Below are positions 11,014-22,029 of a stretch of 64,000 nt of DNA, piece after piece. Each line of letters starts with the position of its first letter. Within the stretch, counting starts at the first letter, position 1. The position numbers were made by a program, and so were the translations under genes. This stretch comes from Adiantum capillus-veneris (lineage: Eukaryota; Streptophyta; Polypodiopsida; Polypodiales; Pteridaceae): positions 660,997 through 724,996 of the forward strand of contig CM043964.1 of the NCBI GenBank assembly GCA_014529385.2. Reading direction: 5' to 3'. The notes beneath the pieces were generated by a model. That model saw nothing but the letters and a program-made list of their open reading frames with translations, was not told the DNA's origin and did no database searches.

Positions 11014-11750
11014 CTAACATCTAGAAGTCCACACAAAACCCTTGTCTTTCTTGGTCAATTCGGTCAAAGGACTTGCTATCTTAGAGAAATCTTTAATGTG
11101 TGCTCTCTCATATTGTGCTAGACCCATAAAGCTTCTTACATCTCTTACTAACATAGTCTTAACTTTATCAAGATCAATGTGAATCCCCTCTTTAGAAATC
11201 ACTCTTCCCAAATACACAATCTGATCCTTTGCAAAAGAATACTTACTTGCTTTGGCATACAATTTATGTTCACGCAAAACCTCAAATGTTTTCTTTAAGT
11301 ACAATGCATGATCTTCTTCATTCGTAGAATACACAAAAATATTATCCAAGAATACCAGAATGAAGTCATCAAGATACGGGTAAAAAATATTATTCATTAA
11401 GCACATGAAAGTTGTTGGTGCATTAGTCAAACCAAAAGTAAGAACTGTAAATTCATAATGTCCATAACGTGTACGAAAAGCAATCTTTGGAATGTCCTCG
11501 GCCTTGATACGGATTTGATGGTAGCCAGAACGAAGGTCAACCTTTGAAAATATTGTGGCACCACTCAAATGACTAAGCAGTTCATCTATGTGAGGAAGAG
11601 GATATTTGTTCTTAATGGTCTGTTTGTTTAATCCCCTATAGTCGATGTATAACCTATATGTACCATCCTTTTTCTTTTTGAATAACACAAGACTACCCCA
11701 AGGAGATACACTAGGCTTAATGAAACCCTTTTTTCAAAAGATCATCAAGT
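11014..11750 (-). pseudogene. E1b reverse transcriptase, left arm
   Basis: RT fingers and palm are visible ([48 protein letters not shown]). The catalytic box reads FLDN (11341-11352) instead of xxDD, replacing a metal-binding Asp by Asn. The same FLDN is in the right arm (14167-14178). The connection region is shortened in both arms ([12 protein letters not shown]). A frameshift near 11735 separates the upstream part. Confidence 0.88.
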
Positions 11751-12142
11751 TGTATCTTGAGATCTTTAAGCTCATCAATATTGAACCTGTATGGAGCTCT
11801 TGAATAAGGTGTTGCTCCTGGATATAGATCTATGGCGTGGTCTACCGCTCAAGGCGGAGGCATACCAGGAAGATCGTCCGGAACACATCCTTAACTTCAT
11901 GTAAGAGATCCTCTATAAATTCTCGATTTGTCTCTTTATGTTTATCCCCAGATTCTTCTTTAATCTCATTAGCAAACACAAGCAACGTCTCACACTCTTA
12001 TCTAAGTCACCTTATCAATTCCATAGCCAAAACTAGATTTAGAATCTCTTTCTTTCCACAAAGAGTGTGACTTATCATCATCAAATGATTAAAGATATAT
12101 TTTTCTTTCTTAACAATCAATCAAAACATGATTTTCAATGAT

Positions 12143-12385
12143 CTAATTGATACCAATGATAACATCATGCATATCAATGTTTATGTTATAGAAATCATCT
12201 TTATGATTTCGACTCTTCAAAGAAAAAAAAAACAAATTTTCTACTAACTCTTTCGTGAAACTATTATTACCACTAGTTAAGTCCACAAGTCTTTTAATTT
12301 CTCGATTTAATTTCAAGTTTAATTTCTCAATCAATTTAGACGATAAGAAGCAATGAATACTATCCAAATCAATTAAGAAATTCAA
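12143..12385 (-). pseudogene. E1b protease remnant, left arm
   Basis: NFLIDLDSIHCFLS resembles the retropepsin active-site segment (usually LIDSGSTH-F) with an altered Gly position. The inverted counterpart lies at 13147-13370. Frames are broken on both sides. Confidence 0.6.
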
Positions 12386-12971
12386 ATTTTAATCTCAACT
12401 TCTACGCATAAATTCGATCTCACAGAAGCTTTCAAAGGACGTATCAAAGACATAAAACATCACAAAGAAGGAGTAGATGACTTACCTTTATCGTACGCAT
12501 CGCCAAAAGTCTCCAATTGAGCCATCTTGGTACGTATTGTCTTATCGGTCACCTTGCTCGAGCATTCGAAAGTCTCGTGGTCGTGTTCTCGATATTGAAA
12601 GTATAATCCCAATCTTTGAGTTCTTCAATCCACGCTTCTAAATCTTCGAATATCTTTCTTATGCCATCAAACTCTTTAAGCTTAGCCTTCGTTAAGAATG
12701 ATTTGGTTGTCGCTTCTCCCATATTGTCATCGTTTCTTTTGGCGGTACCCCAGTGCCACCACGATGATTATTGTTTCCAGGTGGATTAGCATGGTTTTCA
12801 CCTTCATGTTGGCCATCAAGGTGTACATAGATATCAAGCTCTCGTGCTGCTTTGCCCCGCAGAGCCTCAACACACTCCCGATTTGCAATTTTCAGATCTT
12901 CTCATAGTCGCCGAATTAGGTCTTCTTGCTCCTTCATCCTCCTCTCGTATCCTTCCATGTCCAGAATCAAC
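12386..12971 (-). pseudogene. E1b gag N-terminal remnant
   Basis: Directly downstream of the primer-binding site, the minus strand encodes MEGYERRMKEQEDLIRRL and then, in another frame, KIFEDLEAWIEELKD, typical of a gag start. Stops interrupt it and the capsid centre is missing before protease begins. This stretch is the unpaired spacer between the inverted arms. Confidence 0.55.
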
Positions 12972-12989
12972 CGCTTGCTCTGATACCAA
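12972..12989 (-). promoter_or_regulatory. E1b primer-binding site (initiator tRNA-Met)
   Basis: The minus strand reads TGGTATCAGAGC right after the LTR end CCCGTGACA, the standard site complementary to the 3' end of initiator tRNA-Met. Confidence 0.92.
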
Positions 12990-12990
12990 T

Positions 12991-13119
12991 TGTCACGGGA
13001 ACCGAATAACAGAGATAGACAGCAAAACAGAGGAAGAAATATTTGTATTGATAGTCTTTGATACAACAGAGAAGCAAAATATATATGGGCGCACTCCGTT
13101 GTACGGAGCTCGAACCTCC
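12991..13119 (-). repeat. E1b 5' LTR, inner fragment
   Basis: Last 129 bp of the minus-strand 5' LTR. It is cut at 13119, followed by about 20 bp of filler and then the plus-strand copy. About 137 bp of LTR, judged against 17272-17408, are missing between this piece and 17549. Confidence 0.85.
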
Positions 13120-13146
13120 AAATTACCCATGGGCGTACGAAATTGA

Positions 13147-13370
13147 TTCTTATTGTCTAAATTGATTGAGAAATTAAACTTGAAATTAAATCGAGAAGTT
13201 AAAAGACTTGTGGACTTAACTAGTGGTAATAATAGTTCCACGAAAGAGTTAGTAGAAAATTTGTTTTTTTTTCTTTGAAGAGTCGAAATCATAAAGATGA
13301 TTTCTATAACATAAACATTGATATGCATGATGTTATCATTAGTATCAATTAGATCATTGAAAATCATGTT
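13147..13370 (+). pseudogene. E1b protease remnant, right arm
   Basis: Inverted copy of 12143-12350, with protease-like sequence in broken frames. It marks the 5' truncation point of the plus-strand copy. Confidence 0.6.
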
Positions 13371-13782
13371 TTGATTGATTGTTAAGAAAGAAAAATATAT
13401 CTTTAATCATTTGATGATGATAAGTCACACTCTTTGTGGAAAGAAAGAGATTCTAAATCTAGTTTTGGCAATGGAATTGATAAGGTGACTTAGATAAGAG
13501 TGTGAGACGTTGCTTGTGTTTGCTTGTGTGAGACGTTGCTTGTGTTTGCTAATGAGATTAAAGAGAATCTGGGGATAAACATAAAGAGACAAATCGAGAA
13601 TTTATAGAGGATCTCTTACATGAAGTTAAGGATGTGTTCCGGACGATCTTCCTGATATACCTCCGCCTAGAGCGGTAGACCATGCCATAGATCTATATCT
13701 AGGAGCGACACCTTATTCCAGATCTCCATACAGGTTCAATATTGATGAGCTTAAAGAGCTCAAGATACAACTTGATGATCTT

Positions 13783-14607
13783 TTGAAAAAGGGTTTCATT
13801 AAACCTAGTGTATCTCCTTGGGGTAGTCCTGTGTTATTCCAAAAGAAAAAGGATGGTACATATAGGTTATGCATCGACTATAGGGGATTAAACAAAAAGA
13901 CCATTAAGAACAAATATCCTCTTCCTCACATAGATGAATTGATTAGTCATTTGAGTGGTGCTACAATATTTTCAAAGGTTGATCTTCGTTCTGGCTACCA
14001 TTAAATCCGCATTAAGGTCGAGGACATTCCAAAGATTTCTTTTCGTACACGTTATGGACATTATGAATTTAGAGTTCTTGCTTTTGGTTTGACTAATGCA
14101 CCAACAACTTTCATGTGCTTAATGAATAATATTTTTCACCCGTATCTTGATGACTTCATTCTGGTATTCTTGGATAATATTTTTGTGTATTCTACGAATG
14201 AAGAAGATAATGCATTGCACTTAAAGAAAACATTTGAGGTTTTGCGTGAACATAAATTGTATGCCAAAGCAAGTAAGTATTCTTTTGCAAAGGATCAGAT
14301 TGTGTATTTGGGAAGAGTGATTTCTAAAGAGGGGATTCACATTGATCTTGATAAAGTTAAGACTATGTTAGAAAGAGATGTAAGAAGCTTTATGGGTCTA
14401 GCACAATATGAGAGAGCACACATTAAAGATTTCTCTAAGATAGCAAGTCTTTTGACCGAATTGACCAAGAAAGACAAGGGTTTTGTGTGGACTTCTAGCT
14501 GTGAGACTGCTTTTGAGACCTTGAAGGCTAAAATAGCGGAAAATTATGTTTTAAAAGTTCCTGAGATGGGCAAACCATTTGTTGTGTCCTGTGACTCTAG
14601 TGGTTAA
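13783..14607 (+). pseudogene. E1b reverse transcriptase, right arm
   Basis: Carries the same RT motifs as the left arm ([37 protein letters not shown]), including the dead FLDN box at 14167-14178 and the shortened connection. An in-frame TAA after RSGYH (about 14002) and a TAA near 14605 break the frame. It lacks the frameshift seen near 11735 in the left arm. Confidence 0.88.
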
Positions 14608-15995
14608 CAATTAGGTTGTGTTTTGACACAAGAAGGAAGAGTGGTTGCATATGAGTTTAGGAAATTAAGACGACATGAGTTGAACTATGCAACACATGAT
14701 CTAGAATTACTTGCTGTTGTTCATGCATTGAAGCATTGGCGTCATCTCTTGCTTGGTGTAAAATTTGAATTGCGTACTGATCATCAAAACTTGAAGTATA
14801 TTTTCACTCAACCATTGTTAAATAACAGACAAAGAAGATGGATTGAATTGCTGGCTGAGTATGACTTTGATTTGAAGTATTTGTGTGAAAAAGAAAATAA
14901 AGTTGCAGATGCATTGAGTCATAGGCCCATGTGTAATTTGTTGACTGTTGTGCGATCCAATTTGGTTGATGAGATACATGCCGAAGTTGAAAGCGATTCT
15001 TTTTACATGCCTATTTTGAAATTCTTGCGTGAGAATATTGGTGAGATGTATGAGAACAGATATCACTTGTATAAGGGAAATCTGTATTATTATGACCGCT
15101 TGTGTATTCCTGCAAATTCTGCTTTTAAGAGTCAAATTCTGCATGAGTGTCATAACTCACCTTTTTGTGGTCATCCTGGATTAAATAAGACATATGAAAA
15201 GATTAAAACCTTATTCTTTTGGCTGCATATGAAATTGGATGTTAAGAATTATGTGTGTGAGTGCTTTCAATGTCAACAAGTTAAGATTGAGCATAAGAGG
15301 ATGCCTGGTGACCTTCAACCCTTAGACATTCCTTTACAGAAGTGGGAGTGTATATCCATGGACTTTATCATTAGACTTCCTACTACTCGTGGAGGGTATG
15401 ATTCGATCTTTCTGGTGGTAGATAGACTCACAACACAAGCTCACTTCTTTCCTGTAAAAATAACTTATACTGCATTGACCATTGCATACTTGTTTATGAA
15501 AGAGATATTTCCTTTGCATGGCATGCCCAAGAGCATAGTGTCTGACAGAGATTCTAAGTTCACTTCTCATTTCTATAAGTTGACTCTATAGGTACCCAGT
15601 TACGCATGTCTACTGCTTTTCATCCTCAAACAGATGGGGAAACGGAGAGAGTGAATCGTATTCTAGAAGATATGTTACAAATGTATGTCAATGAAAACCA
15701 ATCTAATTGGAATGAATATCTGCCTTTGGTGGTTGAATTTGCATATAACACTTCATATCATTCATCTATTAGGATGACTCCGTTTGAGGCAATGTATGGC
15801 TATAACTATCCTACACCTATTCATTTTCTTAATTCGAGGAATAAGGTAGAACTGTCACGTGAGATGCTTGAGAAAATGGATAGCGAGTTGGCCAAAATCA
15901 GGGGGAATATTAGAGAATCTCAAAAGAGACATAAACTGTATTATGACAAGAAACATCGTGTTGTGGAGTATGAAACTAGTGATATGGTTTTTTAA
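14608..15995 (+). pseudogene. E1b RNase H and integrase, right arm
   Basis: RNase H (ELLAVVHALKHWRHLL) and integrase (HHCC, MDFI, SDRDSKF, TERVN) as in the left arm. A small deletion-substitution after FTSHF (about 15570) shifts the frame and splits the protein at 15591/15606. The C-terminal part continues to 15995, where the shared frame break after DMVF occurs. Confidence 0.88.
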
Positions 15996-16018
15996 AGGTT
16001 ATTCCTGAGAAGTCTCGT

Positions 16019-16381
16019 TTGATTTTTGGAAATGATAGAAGATTGTCTCCACGATTTGTTGGTCCATTTAAAATTTTGAAGCGCATTGGTTCATTAGGTT
16101 ACAAATTGGAATTGCCTTCTCATGTTAAAGTGCATCATGTATTCTATGTGAGTTTATTGAAAAAGTATGTTCCTAATGTGCATCATGTTTTAGAGGACAA
16201 CTCTAAGTTGAAAGATGACGGACCATTGACTGTAGAACCAGACTTAGTACTAGATAGGCGTTTTAAACATCTGAGAAATAGAGACATTGTGGAAAATTTG
16301 GTTAAGTGGCAGAACTATCCAGTAGAGGATGCATCATGGATTGATCTTAGTGTTTTGCAAACAGAATTTTCCTCTCTTTAG
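16019..16381 (+). pseudogene. E1b integrase C-terminus and chromodomain, right arm
   Basis: Nearly identical to 9131-9493: GPF module followed by the chromodomain-like tail (LDRRFKHLRNRDIVENLVKW). Its stop is followed at once by the polypurine tract and LTR. Confidence 0.85.
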
Positions 16382-16421
16382 ACCAACTCTGAGGACAGAG
16401 TTGATTTTGATAAGGGGAGAA

Positions 16422-17536
16422 TGTAATAGGACTAGTTTTTGAAGTTCTTAAAGTCGAAAAGAATGTAGCAGGGCATATCTTTCGTTAGTACGATTTGAAA
16501 GATTGTTGAATAGTCTATTAAATAGAGCTTATGCGAATGAGTTGAGATATTAAGAGAGAACATATATATATATTTTTTTAAATAATACACTAAAGACGGA
16601 TTTGATAAAGATTAATGAATAACAAATAGTCTGTCTATGAACAGTAAAATTGAGATTTTCACTAATATCAATATTTTATATTTATGTGTTTTAGCTTAAA
16701 ATGCATGGGTAGACTTAAAATAAGTGGAAAAAGTAGTGGAGATCCAAAAATAGAGCTTTTATGAGTCGCGACCTAAAAGTTGCGTTTTTAGCCAAACAAA
16801 GATGTTTTTCGCAATTCTGTCCGCGTTGCCTTGTAGACCAGATTTATTCCCGTCGTTTTGAGTACCTGGATTACTGTGTTCTGAGTTTGTTTGTAAAAGT
16901 TATGATGAAAACAAACAGAAGGCAGCAGCAGTGTAGTGTACACAGGGACAAACAGACATACAACATCATACAGTTCTCCCTGCTATCAACCATGAAGCGG
17001 ATTGTTTCTTCATGGTAGAGTATGACAATTGAGATTATGAAGGTATATAATTATGTTTTTTTACTTTGATCATCATGTTGAATTGGTTGCACGAGTATGT
17101 TCTTTTGGCTATTTTGTAGGCGACGCAGAAATCAATGTGTGAAACACGATCTGTGCAAAGTGTCATGATAGAAATCTAACCTTTACGGATCGCTTAGCGA
17201 TCACGTTTTTATATTATTCTCGCAGGTATACTTGGTGCAAAAATCGTGCAGGCTTTTCGAGGAAAAGAAGGATAAAAGCAGGACCGGTGGTGCGTTTGGG
17301 GATCATTCACCGATCTCTTCTTCTGCGAGTGCGAGTGAGAGTGAGAGTGCGAGTGCGAGTGCGAGTGAGACGCTGCATGCAAGCGAACTGAAGCTCGGGG
17401 GTGGTCGGGAGGTTCGAGCTCCGTACAACGGAGTGCGCCCATATATATTTTGCTTCTCTGTTGTATCAAAGACTATCAATACAAAGATTTCTTCCTCTGT
17501 TTTGCTGTCTATCTCTGTTATTCGGTTCCCGTGACA
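16422..17536 (+). repeat. E1b internal LTR (plus strand)
   Basis: Complete LTR from TGTAATAGG to CCCGTGACA, preceded by TAAGGGGAGAA. It is followed by ATTGGTATCA (17537-17546), the start of the primer-binding site, then abruptly by opposite-strand LTR sequence. Confidence 0.9.
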
Positions 17537-17548
17537 ATTGGTATCAAT

Positions 17549-18393
17549 TTCTTTTCCTCGAAAAGCCTGCACGATTTTTGCACCAAGTATACCTGCGAGA
17601 ATAATATAAAAACGTGATCGCTAAGCGATCCGTAAAGGTTAGATTTCTATCATGACACTTTGCACAGATCGTGTTTCACACATTGATTTCTGCGTCGCCT
17701 ACAAAATAGCCAAAAGAACATACTCGTGCAACCAATTCAACATGATGATCAAAGTAAAAAATATAATTATATACCTTCATAATCTCAATTGCCATACTCT
17801 ACCATGAAGAAACAATCCACTTCTTGGTTGATAGCAGGGAGAACTGTATGATGTTGTAGGTCTGTCTGTCCCTGTGTACATTACACTATTGCTGCCTTCT
17901 GTTTGTTTTCATCATAACTTTTACAAAAAAACTCAGAACAGAGCCATCCAGGTACTCAAAACGACGGGAATAGGTCTGGTCTACAAGGCAACGCGAACAG
18001 AATTGCGAAAAAACCTCTGTTTGGCTAAAAACACAACTTTTAGGTCGCGACTCATAAAACCTCTATTTTTGGGTCTCCACTACTTTTACAACTTATTTTA
18101 AGCCTACCCATGCATTTTAAGCTAAAACACATAAATATAAAACATTAATATTAATAAAAATCTCAATTTTATTGTTCATAGACAGACTATCTGTTATTCA
18201 TTAATCTTTATCAAATCCGTCTTTAGTGTATTATTTTAAAAAAAGGAATATATGTTCTCTCTTAATATCTCAACTCATTCGTATAAGCTCTATTTAATAG
18301 ACTATTCAACAATCTTTCAAATCATGCTAACAAAAGATATGCCCTGCTACATTCTTTTCGACTTTACGAACTTCAAAGACTAATCCTATTACA
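17549..18393 (-). repeat. E1b 5' LTR, outer fragment
   Basis: First about 845 bp of the minus-strand 5' LTR; its outer edge abuts the AGTTA target duplication at 18394. It stops where the inverted copy was inserted. Confidence 0.9.
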
Positions 18394-18530
18394 AGTTACA
18401 ACCTTGCCAAAGGGGGAGCTTAGAAGGGGATGAGTAACATGGGAGAGTAGTAAAAAATAAAATCATAAAAGGAAACTGTGAGAGGGGTATCATTCTCTCC
18501 AATGGTGTTTTAGTGGGTGGCTCTTCATTC

Positions 18531-19355
18531 ATGGGACAATCTCTTAGCAAGAAAATCCAAGTTTTTGAAGCCCAAATCATCTTCACATTAGGTTTCACCT
18601 CTTCAAAGTCAACTTCTCCTCTCTTCACATATACCTTTCATCGGAGGCACCATACCTTCTTAAGTGGAAGAGGACATGAATACTTGGTGATGAACAGATG
18701 TTTCCAAACCTTCTACATTTGGTTCTTTGGTGTATGGAGGTCGCACATTGTGATGCTTCTCGTCTTCATCATAGATGAAAAACTTGTTGATTGCCACATG
18801 TGGATATTTCATCAATCAGTATCAAAATCTATTCTCTTCCAATGTATTGGAAGCAATAGAAACCTTTGTCTATTATCTACTTATGTGGTAAACTATTTGC
18901 AATATCTTCCAATAGTAGTTGGAAGCATGGATCAAGCTTTCCTAAATCATGAAGGTCATATAATTTTTGACTTGATGAGCCTACCCAAGTTGAATAAATT
19001 TTATGAGCTACAGTTCATGAATTTTCTCATACAAGCTCTTGAAGATCGTAGCAGATACATCAACTTTACACAGAAGGAAGAGCAACCAATCTTTTATATC
19101 ACATTTATAGTGATAGATGCAATGATGGACAACAATAAAATCTACAAGTTTCTTCAACCAAAATCAGTAAGTGATTCCATACCATACATCTCTCTTTGGG
19201 AAAGATATTTCAAGATCTTTGATCTTGGGGGATGCTTATGGAAACTTTCTCAATGCAAGAGGTTAACTCACTCACTTCATCCTGCTATTGGCTCTGAGAA
19301 CCTTTCATATCACACAAGGTTTTTTAATCATACAACAAAGGTTCTTCAAAGATGA
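18531..19355 (+). CDS. E1 ORF of unknown function between gag and 3' LTR (274 aa)
   Basis: Open without interruption from ATG 18531 (frame open from 18513) to TGA 19353, unusually long for this decayed window. I do not recognise the family. It has hydrophobic stretches (FYIWFFGVW and IVMLLVFII around residues 63-85) and several Cys and His. It sits where env-like or accessory ORFs lie in some plant Ty3 elements, but nothing in the sequence proves an envelope function. It could be a captured host fragment or an ORF kept by chance. The polypurine tract begins about 75 bp after its stop. Confidence 0.45.
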   Translation: MGQSLSKKIQVFEAQIIFTLGFTSSKSTSPLFTYTFHRRHHTFLSGRGHEYLVMNRCFQTFYIWFFGVWRSHIVMLLVFIIDEKLVDCHMWIFHQSVSKSILFQCIGSNRNLCLLSTYVVNYLQYLPIVVGSMDQAFLNHEGHIIFDLMSLPKLNKFYELQFMNFLIQALEDRSRYINFTQKEEQPIFYITFIVIDAMMDNNKIYKFLQPKSVSDSIPYISLWERYFKIFDLGGCLWKLSQCKRLTHSLHPAIGSENLSYHTRFFNHTTKVLQR

Positions 19356-19431
19356 GAGCAGACAAAGACAGACGTTACACAATCTACATGTAGTATGATC
19401 GGATAAATGGTACATGAATGTACCATTATCT

Positions 19432-19446
19432 AAGGGGGGGGGCTAA
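19432..19446 (+). promoter_or_regulatory. E1 polypurine tract
   Basis: AAGGGGGGGGGCTAA immediately precedes the TGATAGCC start of the 3' LTR. Confidence 0.8.
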
Positions 19447-22029
19447 TGATAGCCGTTTTTTGGCTTTCCATAATTGCCATAATAAGCTACCTCACTATCA
19501 AATCACTCAAACACTGTGGCTATGCCTACCATTTCACTGTACATAGGCGTGTGTGAGTTAGGGGACTTTTCCCATATCTTCTTAAAAATCCTCAATTAGC
19601 TAGTCACTGGGCTAGTTGAGCCAAAAAAAAAAAAAAGTATATTATGGCCCATTTGTGTGTAAATATTTCATTGTATATAGGACCTAAATAAAAGGATTTT
19701 TCATAATTATTTTGGTATTTATTTAAATATTTCTACCTATGGTGTGTTATTTATGCTATGTACATTGACTCACCATTATCATATTTTTTCTTACCATTTT
19801 GCACACTCTTTATTCCATATAAAAAAAATTTCATGCAATCTTCTCTTATTTTTGGTGTAACTCCATCCCAACAAAAATCCCAAAAAAGTAGTTTATTTAT
19901 GTGTATATTTTTTCACTATTGTGATTTTTCCTTCCTACATCTATTCTCTTTTACTCTCATAAATTAGAACACCAACAATATTCATCTTTTTATGGTAGAC
20001 TTGTAATGAGAGAGATTTATTTTGACCTCTTTATATTTTTTCCACCTATATTATTTATATTTGACATGTACATATTTTTTTAGACCCCTCAATATTTGAT
20101 TTTCTTAGTTGTACTATTCACTTATATCATGATCTCAACAATATCTTCAATTATAGACCTACCAAATAAGGTCAAGGGTATGTGGCATGCATGCATGCAC
20201 CATGGGGAGCTTACTCTTGGAGGTATTCAAAAGAATCATCCAAAGAAGGACCTCACAAGGACCTTGTGCAGTGGAAAAAACAGTCGGTTTTGCTGAATTT
20301 TTAAAGATCACATGCTCCCCGAATTTGAAAAGGTGATACAAACAACAGTTGTAGCTCGTGAACTGAAATTTTATCTCAAATTTTTTCATATTTTTTTGAG
20401 CTTCGAGCTGTGAGCTATGATTTTATTGGTGGACCCCAGTTTGCCCATTCTATGCAGCCACACTCCCTCTTCCACTTTATCATTTTTCTCTTTCACACAC
20501 ACTCCTCCCTCTCCTTCCCACTCCCAAATCTGCAACTCCCATGTCCTAATTCACCCTCTTTACCATTGCCACGTCTCTCACACCTCCATAGCCTTCATCC
20601 TCCATTTCTATACCCTATGTGTCCCCCTTTCTCTCTACATATATGTCCATATTACCATACTTTCTTCAGCTTTGTAAAGAACTTCAAAAAATCAGCAAAA
20701 ATCCAAGGATAACCTCTGCAAATGAAGGCTTTTATCATGAATTTTCCAAGGTTTTAGGATACATAGCTTCATCGACACGCGCTGCTTCGCCATGCTGACC
20801 GCTTCTTCTTCCGGTGTTGTAAAGAGGTGAATGTCAACTTCTCCAAAGCTTCAACCTCTCTTTACAAGCTCATCCCTTCTCTAACTTTTCTCATCATATA
20901 TCTCACCATTTGGTGAATGATTTTGTAAATATTTTTTAGTGATAATTACTAACTACTAACCACTAACCTTATTGTAAAATGCACCCTCTACTAGAGTAGG
21001 CCCTCCCAAATTATTCACTCAATCCCTCTTTCCTTTCATCCTCAATAATTCTCTTTCCTTGAGCCCACATCCATGTGACTCAAAGGACAAGAGAGACCCA
21101 CCCTCATTAATAAAAATAAAAATATGCATAATCTTTTATTCCTTCAAATAAACTTGATTAGGCCTAATCCAAAGCGGGGCTTCTAAAACCTACAAATAGA
21201 TCCCTTCTCTCCCTTGTAAATCATCACATCATCACACTACACCACACCATTCTCAACACATAACACACAACTCTTCAAGCCTAATTGTGTAGAGTGTGTG
21301 CATCGTGAGTGCTGTATTGCATCACTACACATAGGTGCATGGAGAAGCTTGAAGTTAGTTATTCCATCTAGAGCAGTGGAGTGATACTACACTCTGCAAT
21401 CACACTTGTAGCCTACTCTTGTCCATAAATAAGGTTCATAGTTTTGGGTGCAATTGTATGCTGCAACTACGACTCTTCTCTCCAAATTGACTTGATAAGT
21501 TGTCTCATTAGGTGGTTGAAGGTATATTGTCCTTGAAGTTTGTTGTGCCATTTCATGCTTGGTGGTTTGAGGGCTTGTTGAATTGTTTTCCTAAAAGGTA
21601 AATTGTAAGAGGGTTCTCGGTGAGAGGGCTCCCGTGACCCTAAGACAATTTGTGTATTGGCAACAAGGTCAAGTTTTGTGTTGTCTCTCTATTTCTCATC
21701 GAGCTTTGTGTGCATCTAGTCTTTAAGGCTAAGCCTGAGTTGCTCAAGTTGATTTGTGCTCTTTACCTCTCTCTGGCGTGGTGAATGTTTGTGTTTGGTG
21801 TGTGTGGCTATCTTGCATTCCTCTCTCTTTGTGCGTTTGAGTACAGGGAGATATCACGTGCGTCCTAGTTTGCATCTACAACTAGGTGGTTCCCCTTTTC
21901 TTGTCTGGTTTCTGGCTGTGGGTTGTTGTTGTCTCTGATTGTGGTTGCCCTAGCCCCAATTGAGCAGCACGGGAGTCTCGAAGGGTGTTTAGAGGCCGCT
22001 CTTCTTGTTGCCTGCCCCGGACCGCCTCA
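19447..22029 (+). repeat. 3' LTR of E1
   Basis: Full-length partner of 3869-6444. Its TATA box is mutated to TACAAATAG (21191-21199), so this copy is probably a weaker promoter. It ends CCGCCTCA. Confidence 0.9.

Larger units (their letters stand above)
7937..18393 (-). mobile_element. E1b: chromovirus with internal inverted self-copy, nested in E1 gag
   Basis: The unit is flanked by perfect 5-bp target duplications AGTTA (7932-7936 and 18394-18398). Both outer ends are minus-strand LTRs (7937-9090 and 17549-18393). A minus-strand pol runs from about 12385 to 9131. A second, plus-strand copy from 13147 to 16381 is followed by a plus-strand LTR (16422-17536) and ten bases of primer-binding site. 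The plus-strand copy interrupts the minus-strand 5' LTR, which resumes at 13119-12991. The arms (about 7937-12350 and 13147-17536) form a giant inverted repeat with an 800-bp spacer. Confidence 0.85.
3869..22029 (+). mobile_element. E1: gag-only LTR retrotransposon (TR-GAG type) with nested insertion
   Basis: Two 2.6-kb direct repeats (3869-6444 and 19447-22029) bound the element, with a primer-binding-like site at 6448 and a G-rich polypurine tract before the 3' LTR. Without the nested element (7937-18393) the interior is only about 2.5 kb. It holds a gag-like frame and one unknown ORF but no protease, RT or integrase, so E1 is non-autonomous. The target duplication is weak (CCGG/CTGG). The LTRs are highly similar but differ by scattered substitutions and small indels. 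Confidence 0.85.

Noticed and set aside
12977-12988. Possible tRNA gene at initiator-Met-like sequence
   Set aside because: Only the 3'-complement of tRNA is present, directly after an LTR; it is a primer-binding site. The same holds at 56221 and 61321.
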